Positions 10,092-38,807 are shown, counted from the first letter of the stretch. The stretch: 64,000 nt of DNA from Muricea muricata (GCA_963855995.1 OY979717.1:8295290-8359289), one strand, 5' to 3'. Numbers and translations: made by a program. The notes: a model not told the origin generated them from the letters alone.

Positions 10092-11276
10092 TTATTCTAA
10101 AGCACTAAAAAAGCTCCTCTTTATTTGGGCAACAAAAGATTGTTGTAGCTTCCTCTTGAATTTCCAATACCAATGCAATAACTTCTCTCTCCTATGAATT
10201 TTCTGTTCTAATGTCAACAGCTTTTCTTTCTCCAAAATGTCTGGCAACTCTGTCCAAGATTTCAGGTAAATAAATGGAGCATTGTAAAATTTTAGAAGCT
10301 TTAAAGGTGTATTTGAACAGTTTCCTGTCGTTTGGACATCCTCAACTAATGGCACAGAACCATATGAACATGCTTCATATAAACGGTAACATTCTGTGTT
10401 TATACCAACTGGACTTAATGTTAAATCACTATGCAATAAAGCCTGATAATATTCATTTGCAGTTTCTTTGCTCTCATTTGGTTGCCATGTTTCGCGAAGT
10501 CTTAAATAACAAACAGTGTATAGTTTATGTTCATAAAATACCTTTTGCAATGTTTCTCGGGAGGAGTTTGGGTACTTGGTACCAAGAAAATTACACATGT
10601 ATTGCCGTTGGTTTGAAATGTCGTTTTTAGTAAGAATAACTTTTGGGAAATTTCTGTATGTAGCTACCCCTAAAGGCCACTGGAATATTGTGTTGCTTTC
10701 AGTTGGAATATCATATACAATATAAGCAATATCAACCAATCCACCTTGTTTTACCATATATGGTAATAACCAATTATTGTTACATTGTTCATTGCCCAAT
10801 AGCAACACAGCAACTTTCTTTAAATTGGGAAGCATTTGGAGAGACTTTAGCCACATCTCAGCAAACTTGATTTTTTCTCGAACTCTACCATTCAATATTA
10901 GAACAACATTTTGGGAATATTTTGGTACAGTCTCAGGAATAATTCCAGGCCCAGTTCTGAAACTAAATTTAATACTGTCAATTATTTTTTTACCCGACCT
11001 AACAAGTTCTCCTTTATTCTTTAAATGTCCTTCCATAATATGTTCCCAAAAATATAACCCAATAGCAGCCTTCCCCCATACTTCAACCTTGTATATTTTT
11101 GTAGATTGGGTCATTAAAACGTTCTGCTCTGGCTTTTTTTGTTTTTCATTCGTACTCTCAAGCAGGCTATAGGCGGAATAAAGCGTTATTATTATGTATA
11201 CGGCAAATATAAAAAAGCCAAACGAAATAAAAATCGACCTTTTTCGTTGCTTGCGACCGCCATATTGGAAAGTCAT
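10092..11276 (-). CDS. RXYLT1: ribitol-5-phosphate xylosyltransferase 1 (RXYLT1/TMEM5), unit 1
   Basis: This is a single-exon gene of 394 codons. It encodes a type II Golgi membrane enzyme. A short basic cytoplasmic tail (GGRKQRKR) is followed by one membrane anchor at about residues 15-38 and a lumenal catalytic domain. In vertebrates RXYLT1 adds xylose to ribitol phosphate in the O-mannosyl glycan of alpha-dystroglycan. The match is strong throughout: EVWGKAAIGLYFWEHI, then VVLILNGR, then VAVLLLGNEQC, then FQWPLGVATYRNFP. YMCNFLGTKYPNSSR follows, then SDLTLSPVGINTECYRLYEA and CSYGSVPLVEDV near the C-terminus. Length is close to the usual family length of about 440. The start is the first ATG before the basic tail. 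It is head to head with MED8, 161 bp apart. Confidence 0.95.
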   Translation of the reverse strand: MTFQYGGRKQRKRSIFISFGFFIFAVYIIITLYSAYSLLESTNEKQKKPEQNVLMTQSTKIYKVEVWGKAAIGLYFWEHIMEGHLKNKGELVRSGKKIIDSIKFSFRTGPGIIPETVPKYSQNVVLILNGRVREKIKFAEMWLKSLQMLPNLKKVAVLLLGNEQCNNNWLLPYMVKQGGLVDIAYIVYDIPTESNTIFQWPLGVATYRNFPKVILTKNDISNQRQYMCNFLGTKYPNSSRETLQKVFYEHKLYTVCYLRLRETWQPNESKETANEYYQALLHSDLTLSPVGINTECYRLYEACSYGSVPLVEDVQTTGNCSNTPLKLLKFYNAPFIYLKSWTELPDILEKEKLLTLEQKIHRREKLLHWYWKFKRKLQQSFVAQIKRSFFSALE

Positions 11277-11437
11277 TTTTAGGGTTGGTGCGCATGCGTT
11301 TGAGGAAACCTGCTGACCAAATTGAAATTATTGAGATTAGAGTTTTTGGAGAAAATAGAAAAAAATGAGGTATAGAATGCTTTAATACACGAGAGATAAT
11401 AATTTATTGGAAAATACAACAAGTGATTGAAGTAGCA
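11277..11437. promoter_or_regulatory. bidirectional promoter region, RXYLT1/MED8 (unit 1)
   Basis: There are 161 bp between the RXYLT1 ATG (minus) and the MED8 ATG (plus). The interval contains a palindromic gcgcatgcg sequence close to the RXYLT1 start. There is no clear TATA box. With the start codons this close, the two genes must share promoter DNA. Confidence 0.6.
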
Positions 11438-20075
<8,638 letters not shown>

Positions 20076-20550
20076 GTTACTCTTTTAGCATTTTTGATCA
20101 ATCCTTTAATGCCGTTGCTGTCGCGTACAAAGACTCCTTGCCGTCCTGCAATTGATTTTAAACTGCAGTCTCATGTTGGTATATATTTATTTTTTACCGC
20201 TAAAATGCCAAGCGCAGGCTCCATAGCATAGTTATACTTAAATGTTAGTAGATAGTAATATATGTCCTAAAACTGAACATTAAGATTGATTGCGATCAAA
20301 GATGCGCACATGGCATGTAATATCTCTGATAAAAATGCGACTCGTAGGTTGATACTGATGTGATTTGAGAACCAGACATACAACAGTGATTTGATTTATG
20401 AATGAACCACAGAGATTTGACTTGTCCATAACAAGATATGTGTTCAGATTTAACCTATATGTACCTCTACTCATGTTTAGTAATACATTTCATACTAAGG
20501 TAAGGAAGTGACAAGATTTGCAGTTATATTTCGAAATTAATTGTTTGATA
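20076..20550. other. tail-to-tail interval between MED8 and TRIM23 3' exon (unit 1)
   Basis: This interval should hold the 3' UTRs of both genes. I recognise no other gene here. Equivalents lie at 36701-37175 and 52249-52720. Confidence 0.5.
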
Positions 20551-21652
20551 TTATGGAGCAAATTCAGACATAAGTTGCGTTGCAAGCCAGTCCAGTCCCT
20601 CGCGAAGACCACGCCCACTATGTGCATCACAACCAATCAGAGTCCAGCTTCGACCACAGCATAATTTATGTAAACAAAGACGTTCTGTTATTTGATCAAG
20701 ATTTAACGCCGTTGGTAGATCCTGAAAATATAAGTGTATATATAAATGTGTAGTAGTAATAAATATTTGTGTTGATGTTTCCACAAATCACCACAATGGG
20801 TGTGAAGTAATCCTGTATACCACAATGGATGTGAAATAAAGACCGTCAATTAAATAATGTATAAGCCAACCTGTTTGTTGGCATATACCAGTAATAGAGC
20901 ATCACTTAGTCTCTTCTCAGTCATCAGTTTCACCAACTCAGTATGAGATTCCTCCATGCGTTCCTTGTTGTTGCTTTCCACCACAAATATTATAGCTGAA
21001 AAATGGATCATTGAAGGTTATGCACACATTTTACAGTGGTGGTACCCTGACGCTGGGATTTCCTTTCTGGATGTAACCGATCCAGACGGTTTACCAAGTC
21101 TGGAGAAACCAAGTCTGACACCAGAAAACACAGAAATATTATAGGACGGGGTCTGTTAGGCTGTCCCATTGTCACCTTTCAGTACCTTGAAGTTCTTTCA
21201 AACGTTATATCGACTGTGGATGCTTTCGTGGCATGGTTGTATAATTGTATTGGTTCAAATTTCAGCTGCCTCATTTAAACGCTTTGGAAATTGCAGGGAG
21301 CATTGGGGATATCATAGAATGTTTGCACTCATTATCCAGATATTAAAACAACAAAGAGCTTGGCGGCCATATTGGTGTACCTTTCAAAAGAATATATAAT
21401 TTAAAATTCTTTTGTCCTGGTACACCAACATGGCAACCATGACGTCAGACGAGAATCTCTATACCAGGGTCTACAATCTACATGGAAGTGAGCCCACTGT
21501 GAACATTGATTTATTGTTGCTTATTTCGTTCTTAGTGCCTTTACCTTGTGTATTCAGATAATGTCTCCAGAGGGGTCGCAGTTTGTGTAATCCACCAACA
21601 TCCCAAATTGTAAACTTTAAATTCTTGTGTTCAATTGTTTCAACATTAAATC
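20551..21652 (-). pseudogene. TRIM23 3'-end fragment, exons B-D (unit 1)
   Basis: Three exons of the ARF-like domain are present: B 21545-21652 ([20 protein letters not shown], switch region), C 20871-20995 ([13 protein letters not shown] ... LLLVYANKQ, with the NKxD-type guanine-binding site split over the intron) and D 20551-20721 ([15 protein letters not shown] ... GLDWLATQL, stop). Splice sites are intact. The upstream exons with RING, B-box and P-loop are missing, because the unit ends in the intron before exon B. Alone it cannot make a nucleotide-binding ARF domain. It could be used only by very long-range splicing from exon A at 54228-54480. Confidence 0.9.
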
Positions 21653-21846
21653 CTGCAAAGTCACAAAAAGCTTACGTCTTCAAGTTACATTTACACAGAA
21701 TCTCACAAAGTTTTTTAGGGATTACCTCTAAATTAAATAAACTCGTCACAAAACTCGTATTCACTAAATGCAGAATCTCGAAAAGCTTATTGAATCTAAT
21801 ATGCACTTGCAGTTATATCAGTTAAGTGATCCCGGTGTTTTACAGG

Positions 21847-22182
21847 ATGCCAGTCATTGTCATATAATAAATATATCTTATTGAATGGTTTGACATATAA
21901 TCCGGCCAAGTATTTTACGAGTTTCGAACGTGTAGTAGTAATAAATATTTGTGTTGATGTTTCCACAAATCACCACAATGTGTGTGAAGTAATCCTGTAT
22001 ACCACAATGGATGTGAAATAAAGACCGTCAATTAAATAATGTATAAGCCAACCTGTTTGTTGGCATATACCAGTAATAGAGCATCATCGAGCCCTGAAAG
22101 GGCGAGGAAAAATGCGAGAAACGAGTAAAATGCTCGGCCGGATTATATGTCAAACCATTCAATGGGATTTTTATTATATGAC
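21847..22182. repeat. complex unit junction with copied TRIM23 fragment (units 1/2)
   Basis: Between the end of the shared unit sequence (21846) and the next unit start there are two copied pieces. First, 21856-21928 is an inverted copy (about 85%) of 22107-22182, containing ggccggattatatgtcaaac. Second, 21930-22086 is a direct copy, with one difference, of 20748-20904, i.e. part of the TRIM23 intron plus the last 34 bases of exon C. The fragment thus sits between inverted repeats, like cargo in a small transposon, or like templated filler left by replication-based repair. Confidence 0.75.
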
Positions 22183-23026
22183 ATACCTGAAAAGGAACTT
22201 TTTCTTCATTTTTCGGAGGATTTGCATGTATGTGGCCTTGTGAACGGCAAATTATTTCAAGTGAAATGAGAACAACAATAAAACAAGTTGCGAGTTGCAT
22301 ACCAAGTAAGGAAAAACCGTTTACACTGACATCATCATTCTTTAATCTGACTGGATGAAATATTACAAATACAAAAACCTGTCAATCAAGTTTTACATTT
22401 TTCATTTTGACTGCAAAATGTCGGATTTTGCTTCGTCTATACCAGAAAAACCGGTATAGACGAGGGCAAATACGGCTTTTACCGTGTAATCCGCTCTCAG
22501 ATTTTTCGTGTTCTCGTGACCTTATTTGGTAAAATGGCGTCATTGTCATATAATAAACAGTAATATAGAAGACGATTTTAATTATGTTTATTTACATAAA
22601 ACTTGTATATGTACAATTGAGATGGCAATAGCATTTTACACTGTTCTTTAGTAACAAAAACAGTAAAAATATTGGAACCAAAGCTGAATTATCAAAACAG
22701 CTGAAATTACCAGACAAAATGAAAGTCTGCAGCATTGTACAATTTTGTATAGAAAATGAAAAATGAGCTAATTTATGGAGCTTCAACAAGAAGAAATAGC
22801 AGCACGTGCGGGAATTTTTATTTCATTAGCTTTGCCACAAGGGCATCATGGTCACAACAAAAACTAAACGTTAGCCAATTACTGTGGGCCCGTAATACAT
22901 AACCACCCGTCAACTTTTTTAACCCAGGACATTCGGCAAAGCATTGACTTACACTTTTCATATGAGGGCTGGGTTCGAGTAAAGTTGCAAAGTTCGGAAA
23001 ATCAAAAGCCCGACCTTACTGGGGTT

Positions 23027-23216
23027 CAGGGACGTAACTAGGACGTTAATTGGGGGGGGGGGGGGTATATTCATATATTCATGTTCTGCCCGACAGATTT
23101 CTTTTCAAATTGAGAAATTTGAATTTGATTTGAATAGAAACTCGTCTGGCAGAACATGGATATATGAATATACCCCCCCCCCCCATTCCCCAATTAACGT
23201 TCTAGTTACGTCCCTG
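23027..23216. mobile_element. short inverted-repeat element (MITE-like), unit 2
   Basis: This is the unit 2 copy of the element at 6400-6588, at the same place relative to otopetrin. The arm begins cagggacg, making the two ends a better match than in unit 1. It was already present before the duplication. Confidence 0.65.
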
Positions 23217-23770
23217 CTGGGAGCTTGGTAATCAATTTATGTTTCGGTCACTAATATGATTCTATCCCCAAGTATCCCCTAACCCTTAACCTTAATCAAA
23301 CGCCTAACCCTATCCTCTTCTACCCCTAACCGTTGCCTTAGTTAACGAAACATAAATTGATAACCGGGAGCGGTAGGGAGCTTCGTCCCAATTTCATCAC
23401 GGATGTCAAACACAAAAGATCCTTATCTAGTCGCAAGGTGAAATTCTCGTCAACCCTTTTCAGAAAATCGTGGGCTTTCACCTAATTTTCTCCGGGTACC
23501 CCGAAATATATGTGGTGATGAATCTGCGGCATCGATGCACCATCCATGCATCGTGATGAATCTATGGTTAAACCTCCTTATCGTCCTTATTTCAGCCACA
23601 ATCTCTCGTGTGCGGCTAACTAAATTATACCATTTCCTGAAATGCTTTTCCGGAAGTATTAACTATTGAACCGATATTAGGTTTCAGCAAATACCAAGAC
23701 ATAGCTTTGATTGTGTTTCTTGATATTGATCTGAAGTTGTTATTCGTATTCAACTCAAGCATTTGATAGC

Positions 23771-25441
23771 ATGGCTCAGGGTGGTGGAGTACAGCTACAG
23801 CAACCAGCTTCGAACGAATATGCAAATTTATTGAATGGAGGACAAGGTCGTGTTTCAACTGAACAACCTGTACCTCAACGTGCATGGTATCTCGGTCTAC
23901 TGGCAACCCTTTGTACACACTGTGATTATATTCGTGATTTATGTGGAGGTCGATGGTGTGCATTATCTGGCGGCAAACTAGAAGCGTTTCTTTGTTGTCT
24001 GTGTCTCCCTTTTACTGTAATTATACAAGCAGTAAACGAACAACGCGCTTATCTTAGACAATCTGGTATTGTATATCTGTACCTATTTCTCAGTATAACA
24101 GTAGTTGTCAATTTAGTTGTTCCGCTAAGGGAAATCGACGCTCCAGTTGCTGAGAATATACAACAATATTTCGTGCTTGGATGTATAGTTTTAGCGATAG
24201 TGGCGATGCTGTATTTGTGGTTATTCACCCGCGAAACGCTTACATATCACGATTGGAATATACGTGCAGGTTACCCACCAGAAGCTTTGATGCGTGTCTT
24301 TTATCAAGGCGGCCTATATCTTTTTGGATTCCTTAGTTTTGGTTACAGTTTAAGCATTGCGATGGACCGTATAAGTTGCGATGAAAAAGTAGTTCCCACA
24401 GTAAACATTATGAAAGCGTTGTACATTGTGGTGCAGACAGTATTCCTAAACAAATTCTATAAAGGTAGAATTCCAGACGACACAAGGTGGATACAAATTG
24501 TCCTGGCTCATCTTTTAGGAACTAATTTAGCATTGTGGTTTTGGACACTGTGTTCTGAAGAAATGGGCGAATCAACTGAATGTATTAGCCATCCCATCCC
24601 TCTTAGAAATACTGCGAAAATTTTTTCGCCACTTTTCGTGGAATATTTATTGATCGCAGCCAGTTTGTTTTACCAAATATGGAAAGATTTGCTACCTGCT
24701 CAAGCTGTCGCAGGTCAACGGCTTGAGGTAGGTCGCGGCTTAGACAGAGTAGGAGCGGTCAGATCTCGCAACTCGGGACTTGGTATCGTTCTAGGCTGCA
24801 GTTTTGGTGTTATGTTTTTAGTCGTCGTTATTGCTTCAGCCGCCACGGGCGAGACACATCAAATCTATCATGTTGCATATTCAGGGGCCATTATAACACT
24901 CTACCTTATGCAGATTTTTGCATGTTACATTATTTTGCTTTCTGCACAGTCGTTAGCCTGGGATAGGCAAAGAAATTCACTAGACCACGATGATGCATTG
25001 CTGTACATTTCCCTTTTCGGTGACCTGTTATGGGAAGGATTTCATCTGTACAGCTTGGTGTTAATTGAGTTTGATTCTGAAACTGACTCACTCTCTCATT
25101 CAAACGTTCGTCACATAGACATCGCCGCAGATATACTTGGTATGCTACAATTTTTATTTCAAACAACCACATTAATAAATCTACGCCGACATCAGCCGAC
25201 AAGAGGTCAAACAACAACGTGGATCAGTCAATGTGCTTTATTCCTGTTAACCACTAACTTTGTTTTGTGGATTCTAGATTCATTCTTTATCCAAATTATT
25301 ATTAAGAGTCCGGGCGAGAACCCGACGTCGATTCAAAGAAGTTTGGAACCTATGGGATATATTCTTCATCCATTAAGTATTTTTTTTCGGTTTCATTCGG
25401 CTGTTTATTGTCTCATCTCCTGGTCTATTTTCAAGACTTGA
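23771..25441 (+). CDS. otopetrin-like proton channel (unit 2)
   Basis: This is a single-exon gene of 556 codons, starting at ATGGCTCAGGG. Otopetrins are plasma-membrane, proton-selective channels with twelve membrane helices in two related halves. The protein shows about that many hydrophobic segments. Family-like stretches are ALYIVVQTVFLNKFY, then HLLGTNLALWFWTL, then FSPLFVEYLLIAASLFYQIW closing the first half. The second half opens with a GLGIVLGCSFGVMFLVVVI helix and ends with PLSIFFRFHSAVYCLISW, matching the conserved PL[SA]IF[FY]RFHS ending of the family. A short, acidic inter-half loop and a brief N-terminus make it compact. It converges on RXYLT1 (1.27 kb between stops). The subfamily is not resolved. 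Confidence 0.85.
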   Translation: MAQGGGVQLQQPASNEYANLLNGGQGRVSTEQPVPQRAWYLGLLATLCTHCDYIRDLCGGRWCALSGGKLEAFLCCLCLPFTVIIQAVNEQRAYLRQSGIVYLYLFLSITVVVNLVVPLREIDAPVAENIQQYFVLGCIVLAIVAMLYLWLFTRETLTYHDWNIRAGYPPEALMRVFYQGGLYLFGFLSFGYSLSIAMDRISCDEKVVPTVNIMKALYIVVQTVFLNKFYKGRIPDDTRWIQIVLAHLLGTNLALWFWTLCSEEMGESTECISHPIPLRNTAKIFSPLFVEYLLIAASLFYQIWKDLLPAQAVAGQRLEVGRGLDRVGAVRSRNSGLGIVLGCSFGVMFLVVVIASAATGETHQIYHVAYSGAIITLYLMQIFACYIILLSAQSLAWDRQRNSLDHDDALLYISLFGDLLWEGFHLYSLVLIEFDSETDSLSHSNVRHIDIAADILGMLQFLFQTTTLINLRRHQPTRGQTTTWISQCALFLLTTNFVLWILDSFFIQIIIKSPGENPTSIQRSLEPMGYILHPLSIFFRFHSAVYCLISWSIFKT

Positions 25442-26714
25442 ACGAGACAAGGTTCGATGAAGGATACACGTTTGATTATAAATTTTATCTTGGGTATATA
25501 GCAAAAATGTAGAGGCAGTAGATATACATAAATTGTTTTTTGTACATTGCCTTGTCACTGTTTTTGTTCAATTACAGTATCGAAGCAGTAACATTTCATG
25601 CTTTAGTAATTGTTCTTTAGTTTCATCAAGCCATATTGGGGACATGTTAGTTATAGTTATGTATGATACATTAAAAGAAAAATAAAACTCACTAAAAACT
25701 CGTTTTGATTGAGTATTATATCCCTTATTCGACAAGAAATACGAGATACAAGCAGGGGAGTACCAAAACAAAACTTGCAACGAGTGTTCCTCTTTAATTT
25801 AGGGTGGGTGGACAAAAAATATGCCTTTCCGCTTCCTTTTTTTCCCGTCCACCCTATAAATTCAAGAGGCAAACTTGGCAGAAATCTCTCTCGAGACCAA
25901 TCTTTGGGGATGTTAGTCTAAAGACCTCGATGTACCACAGTACTGACAATATCAATTCTGTTGCTAAATTTGACGAATCCCAGTCTTAGGCATGGAATTT
26001 CATTTTACCACCAACAATAGACTACTCCCAGCTTCAATTTTACTCCTTCAGGAGCTACTCATTAAGGAGGATATCAGCATATGATCAGGTAAGAAGAGTA
26101 AGTTAAACACCAAAATACGGTCACTTTTTTCTGCATTAATTTCCTAATTTAGCAATTTGACGAGCGGGGGCAATTTCTACTACCAAATATGATACCACGG
26201 GGATCATTTAACTTGCTCAAGGGCCCTCGCTCAAAACTTCATGTTCCTTTTTGTATATCGTTTATGTGATTAATAAGTTGTACTGGGCACATCTATGACC
26301 ACCTAAGACATTAATTTTGTGGTGGTATTACGACTCAGTCGACTCTATTTCAAACCAGAATGATCTTTAACCAAAATCATTAAAAAAAACTTGCACAATT
26401 TAGACAAAGCTTTGCAACATAGTTTATTCATTTATTTATAAATTGTACGGTATATATTGACAAACAGCAATATGTCTTTGTGTCGAGACAGAATTACGTA
26501 TACATGAATGTATGTTCATTATAAAGCTGTCAAGCATTTTACATAAAGCTAGTGAATACCAAATAATACTGGAATAAACTGCATTCTTATTTTCATATCA
26601 AATCATCCGAGCATGGCTGAAATAATAAATTGAATTTTAGAAAGTCCTAAATGTTTTGACACAGTAAACTGATGCAACCACAGATGAAGTTATTTTTACA
26701 TAGCAATCATCTAG

Positions 26715-27899
26715 TTATTCTAAAGCACTAAAAAAGCTCCTCTTTATTTGGGCAACAAAAGATTGTTGTAGCTTCCTCTTGAATTTCCAATACCAATGCA
26801 ATAACTTCTCTCTCCTATGAATTTTCTGTTCTAATGTCAACAGCTTTTCTTTCTCCAAAATGTCTGGCAACTCTGTCCAAGATTTCAGGTAAATAAATGG
26901 AGCATTGTAAAATTTTAGAAGCTTTAAAGGTGTATTTGAACAGTTTCCTGTCGTTTGGACATCCTCAACTAATGGCACAGAACCATATGAACATGCTTCA
27001 TATAAACGGTAACATTCTGTGTTTATACCAACTGGACTTAATGTTAAATCACTATGCAATAAAGCCTGATAATATTCATTTGCAGTTTCTTTGCTCTCAT
27101 TTGGTTGCCATGTTTCGCGAAGTCTTAAATAACAAACAGTGTATAGTTTATGTTCATAAAATACCTTTTGCAATGTTTCTCGGGAGGAGTTTGGGTACTT
27201 GGTACCAAGAAAATTACACATGTATTGCCGTTGGTTTGAAATGTCGTTTTTAGTAAGAATAACTTTTGGGAAATTTCTGTATGTAGCTACCCCTAAAGGC
27301 CACTGGAATATTGTGTTGCTTTCAGTTGGAATATCATATACAATATAAGCAATATCAACCAATCCACCTTGTTTTACCATATATGGTAATAACCAATTAT
27401 TGTTACATTGTTCATTGCCCAATAGCAACACAGCAACTTTCTTTAAATTGGGAAGCATTTGGAGAGACTTTAGCCACATCTCAGCAAACTTGATTTTTTC
27501 TCGAACTCTACCATTCAATATTAGAACAACATTTTGGGAATATTTTGGTACAGTCTCAGGAATAATTCCAGGCCCAGTTCTGAAACTAAATTTAATACTG
27601 TCAATTATTTTTTTACCCGACCTAACAAGTTCTCCTTTATTCTTTAAATGTCCTTCCATAATATGTTCCCAAAAATATAACCCAATAGCAGCCTTCCCCC
27701 ATACTTCAACCTTGTATATTTTTGTAGATTGGGTCATTAAAACGTTCTGCTCTGGCTTTTTTTGTTTTTCATTCGTACTCTCAAGCAGGCTATAGGCGGA
27801 ATAAAGCGTTATTATTATGTATACGGCAAATATAAAAAAGCCAAACGAAATAAAAATCGACCTTTTTCGTTGCTTGCGACCGCCATATTGGAAAGTCAT
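26715..27899 (-). CDS. RXYLT1: ribitol-5-phosphate xylosyltransferase 1 (RXYLT1/TMEM5), unit 2
   Basis: The encoded protein is the same as in unit 1, all 394 residues, with the same start and basic tail, one anchor and a lumenal glycosyltransferase domain carrying FQWPLGVATYRNFP and GINTECYRLYEACSYG. It is divergently paired with the MED8 copy starting at 28061. Being in the only fully intact unit, it is the best candidate for the working gene together with the unit 1 copy. Confidence 0.95.
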   Translation of the reverse strand: MTFQYGGRKQRKRSIFISFGFFIFAVYIIITLYSAYSLLESTNEKQKKPEQNVLMTQSTKIYKVEVWGKAAIGLYFWEHIMEGHLKNKGELVRSGKKIIDSIKFSFRTGPGIIPETVPKYSQNVVLILNGRVREKIKFAEMWLKSLQMLPNLKKVAVLLLGNEQCNNNWLLPYMVKQGGLVDIAYIVYDIPTESNTIFQWPLGVATYRNFPKVILTKNDISNQRQYMCNFLGTKYPNSSRETLQKVFYEHKLYTVCYLRLRETWQPNESKETANEYYQALLHSDLTLSPVGINTECYRLYEACSYGSVPLVEDVQTTGNCSNTPLKLLKFYNAPFIYLKSWTELPDILEKEKLLTLEQKIHRREKLLHWYWKFKRKLQQSFVAQIKRSFFSALE

Positions 27900-28060
27900 T
27901 TTTAGGGTTGGTGCGCATGCGTTTGAGGAAACCTGCTGACCAAATTGAAATTATTGAGATTAGAGTTTTTGGAGAAAATAGAAAAAAATGAGGTATAGAA
28001 TGCTTTAATACACGAGAGATAATAATTTATTGGAAAATACAACAAGTGATTGAAGTAGCA
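27900..28060. promoter_or_regulatory. bidirectional promoter region, RXYLT1/MED8 (unit 2)
   Basis: This is the equivalent of 11277-11437, with no difference noticed. Confidence 0.6.
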
Positions 28061-36700
<8,640 letters not shown>

Positions 36701-37175
36701 GTTACTCTTTTAGCATTTTTGATCAATCCTTTAATGCCGTTGCTGTCGCGTACAAAGACTCCTTGCCGTCCTGCAATTGATTTTAAACTGCAGTCTCATG
36801 TTGGTATATATTTATTTTTTACCGCTAAAATGCCAAGCGCAGGCTCCATAGCATAGTTATACTTAAATGTTAGTAGATAGTAATATATGTCCTAAAACTG
36901 AACATTAAGATTGATTGCGATCAAAGATGCGCACATGGCATGTAATATCTCTGATAAAAATGCGACTCGTAGGTTGATACTGATGTGATTTGAGAACCAG
37001 ACATACAACAGTGATTTGATTTATGAATGAACCACAGAGATTTGACTTGTCCATAACAAGATATGTGTTCAGATTTAACCTATATGTACCTCTACTCATG
37101 TTTAGTAATACATTTCATACTAAGGTAAGGAAGTGACAAGATTTGCAGTTATATTTCGAAATTAATTGTTTGATA

Positions 37176-38277
37176 TTATGGAGCAAATTCAGACATAAGT
37201 TGCGTTGCAAGCCAGTCCAGTCCCTCGCGAAGACCACGCCCACTATGTGCATCACAACCAATCAGAGTCCAGCTTCGACCACAGCATAATTTATGTAAAC
37301 AAAGACGTTCTGTTATTTGATCAAGATTTAACGCCGTTGGTAGATCCTGAAAATATAAGTGTATATATAAATGTGTAGTAGTAATAAATATTTGTGTTGA
37401 TGTTTCCACAAATCACCACAATGGGTGTGAAGTAATCCTGTATACCACAATGGATGTGAAATAAAGACCGTCAATTAAATAATGTATAAGCCAACCTGTT
37501 TGTTGGCATATACCAGTAATAGAGCATCACTTAGTCTCTTCTCAGTCATCAGTTTCACCAACTCAGTATGAGATTCCTCCATGCGTTCCTTGTTGTTGCT
37601 TTCCACCACAAATATTATAGCTGAAAAATGGATCATTGAAGGTTATGCACACATTTTACAGTGGTGGTACCCTGACGCTGGGATTTCCTTTCTGGATGTA
37701 ACCGATCCAGACGGTTTACCAAGTCTGGAGAAACCAAGTCTGACACCAGAAAACACAGAAATATTATAGGACGGGGTCTGTTAGGCTGTCCCATTGTCAC
37801 CTTTCAGTACCTTGAAGTTCTTTCAAACGTTATATCGACTGTGGATGCTTTCGTGGCATGGTTGTATAATTGTATTGGTTCAAATTTCAGCTGCCTCATT
37901 TAAACGCTTTGGAAATTGCAGGGAGCATTGGGGATATCATAGAATGTTTGCACTCATTATCCAGATATTAAAACAACAAAGAGCTTGGCGGCCATATTGG
38001 TGTACCTTTCAAAAGAATATATAATTTAAAATTCTTTTGTCCTGGTACACCAACATGGCAACCATGACGTCAGACGAGAATCTCTATACCAGGGTCTACA
38101 ATCTACATGGAAGTGAGCCCACTGTGAACATTGATTTATTGTTGCTTATTTCGTTCTTAGTGCCTTTACCTTGTGTATTCAGATAATGTCTCCAGAGGGG
38201 TCGCAGTTTGTGTAATCCACCAACATCCCAAATTGTAAACTTTAAATTCTTGTGTTCAATTGTTTCAACATTAAATC
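37176..38277 (-). pseudogene. TRIM23 3'-end fragment, exons B-D (unit 2)
   Basis: This copy carries the same three exons: B 38170-38277, C 37496-37620 and D 37176-37346. Splice sites and frames are intact and there are no upstream exons. The coding bases match unit 1. Confidence 0.9.
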
Positions 38278-38471
38278 CTGCAAAGTCACAAAAAGCTTAC
38301 GTCTTCAAGTTACATTTACACAGAATCTCACAAAGTTTTTTAGGGATTACCTCTAAATTAAATAAACTCGTCACAAAACTCGTATTCACTAAATGCAGAA
38401 TCTCGAAAAGCTTATTGAATCTAATATGCACTTGCAGTTATATCAGTTAAGTGATCCCGGTGTTTTACAGG

Positions 38472-38807
38472 ATGCCAGTCATTGTCATATAATAAATATA
38501 TCTTATTGAATGGTTTGACATATAATCCGGCCAAGTATTTTACGAGTTTCGAACGTGTAGTAGTAATAAATATTTGTGTTGATGTTTCCACAAATCACCA
38601 CAATGTGTGTGAAGTAATCCTGTATACCACAATGGATGTGAAATAAAGACCGTCAATTAAATAATGTATAAGCCAACCTGTTTGTTGGCATATACCAGTA
38701 ATAGAGCATCATCGAGCCCTGAAAGGGCGAGGAAAAATGCGAGAAACGAGTAAAATGCTCGGCCGGATTATATGTCAAACCATTCAATGGGATTTTTATT
38801 ATATGAC
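38472..38807. repeat. complex unit junction with copied TRIM23 fragment (units 2/3)
   Basis: This is an exact-looking second copy of the junction at 21847-22182, shifted by 16,625. Two identical complex junctions imply that one was copied from the other by unequal exchange or in assembly. Confidence 0.75.

Noticed and set aside
10274..11172. Plus-strand frames of 60-131 codons opposite RXYLT1
   Set aside because: They are shadows of the conserved minus-strand gene.
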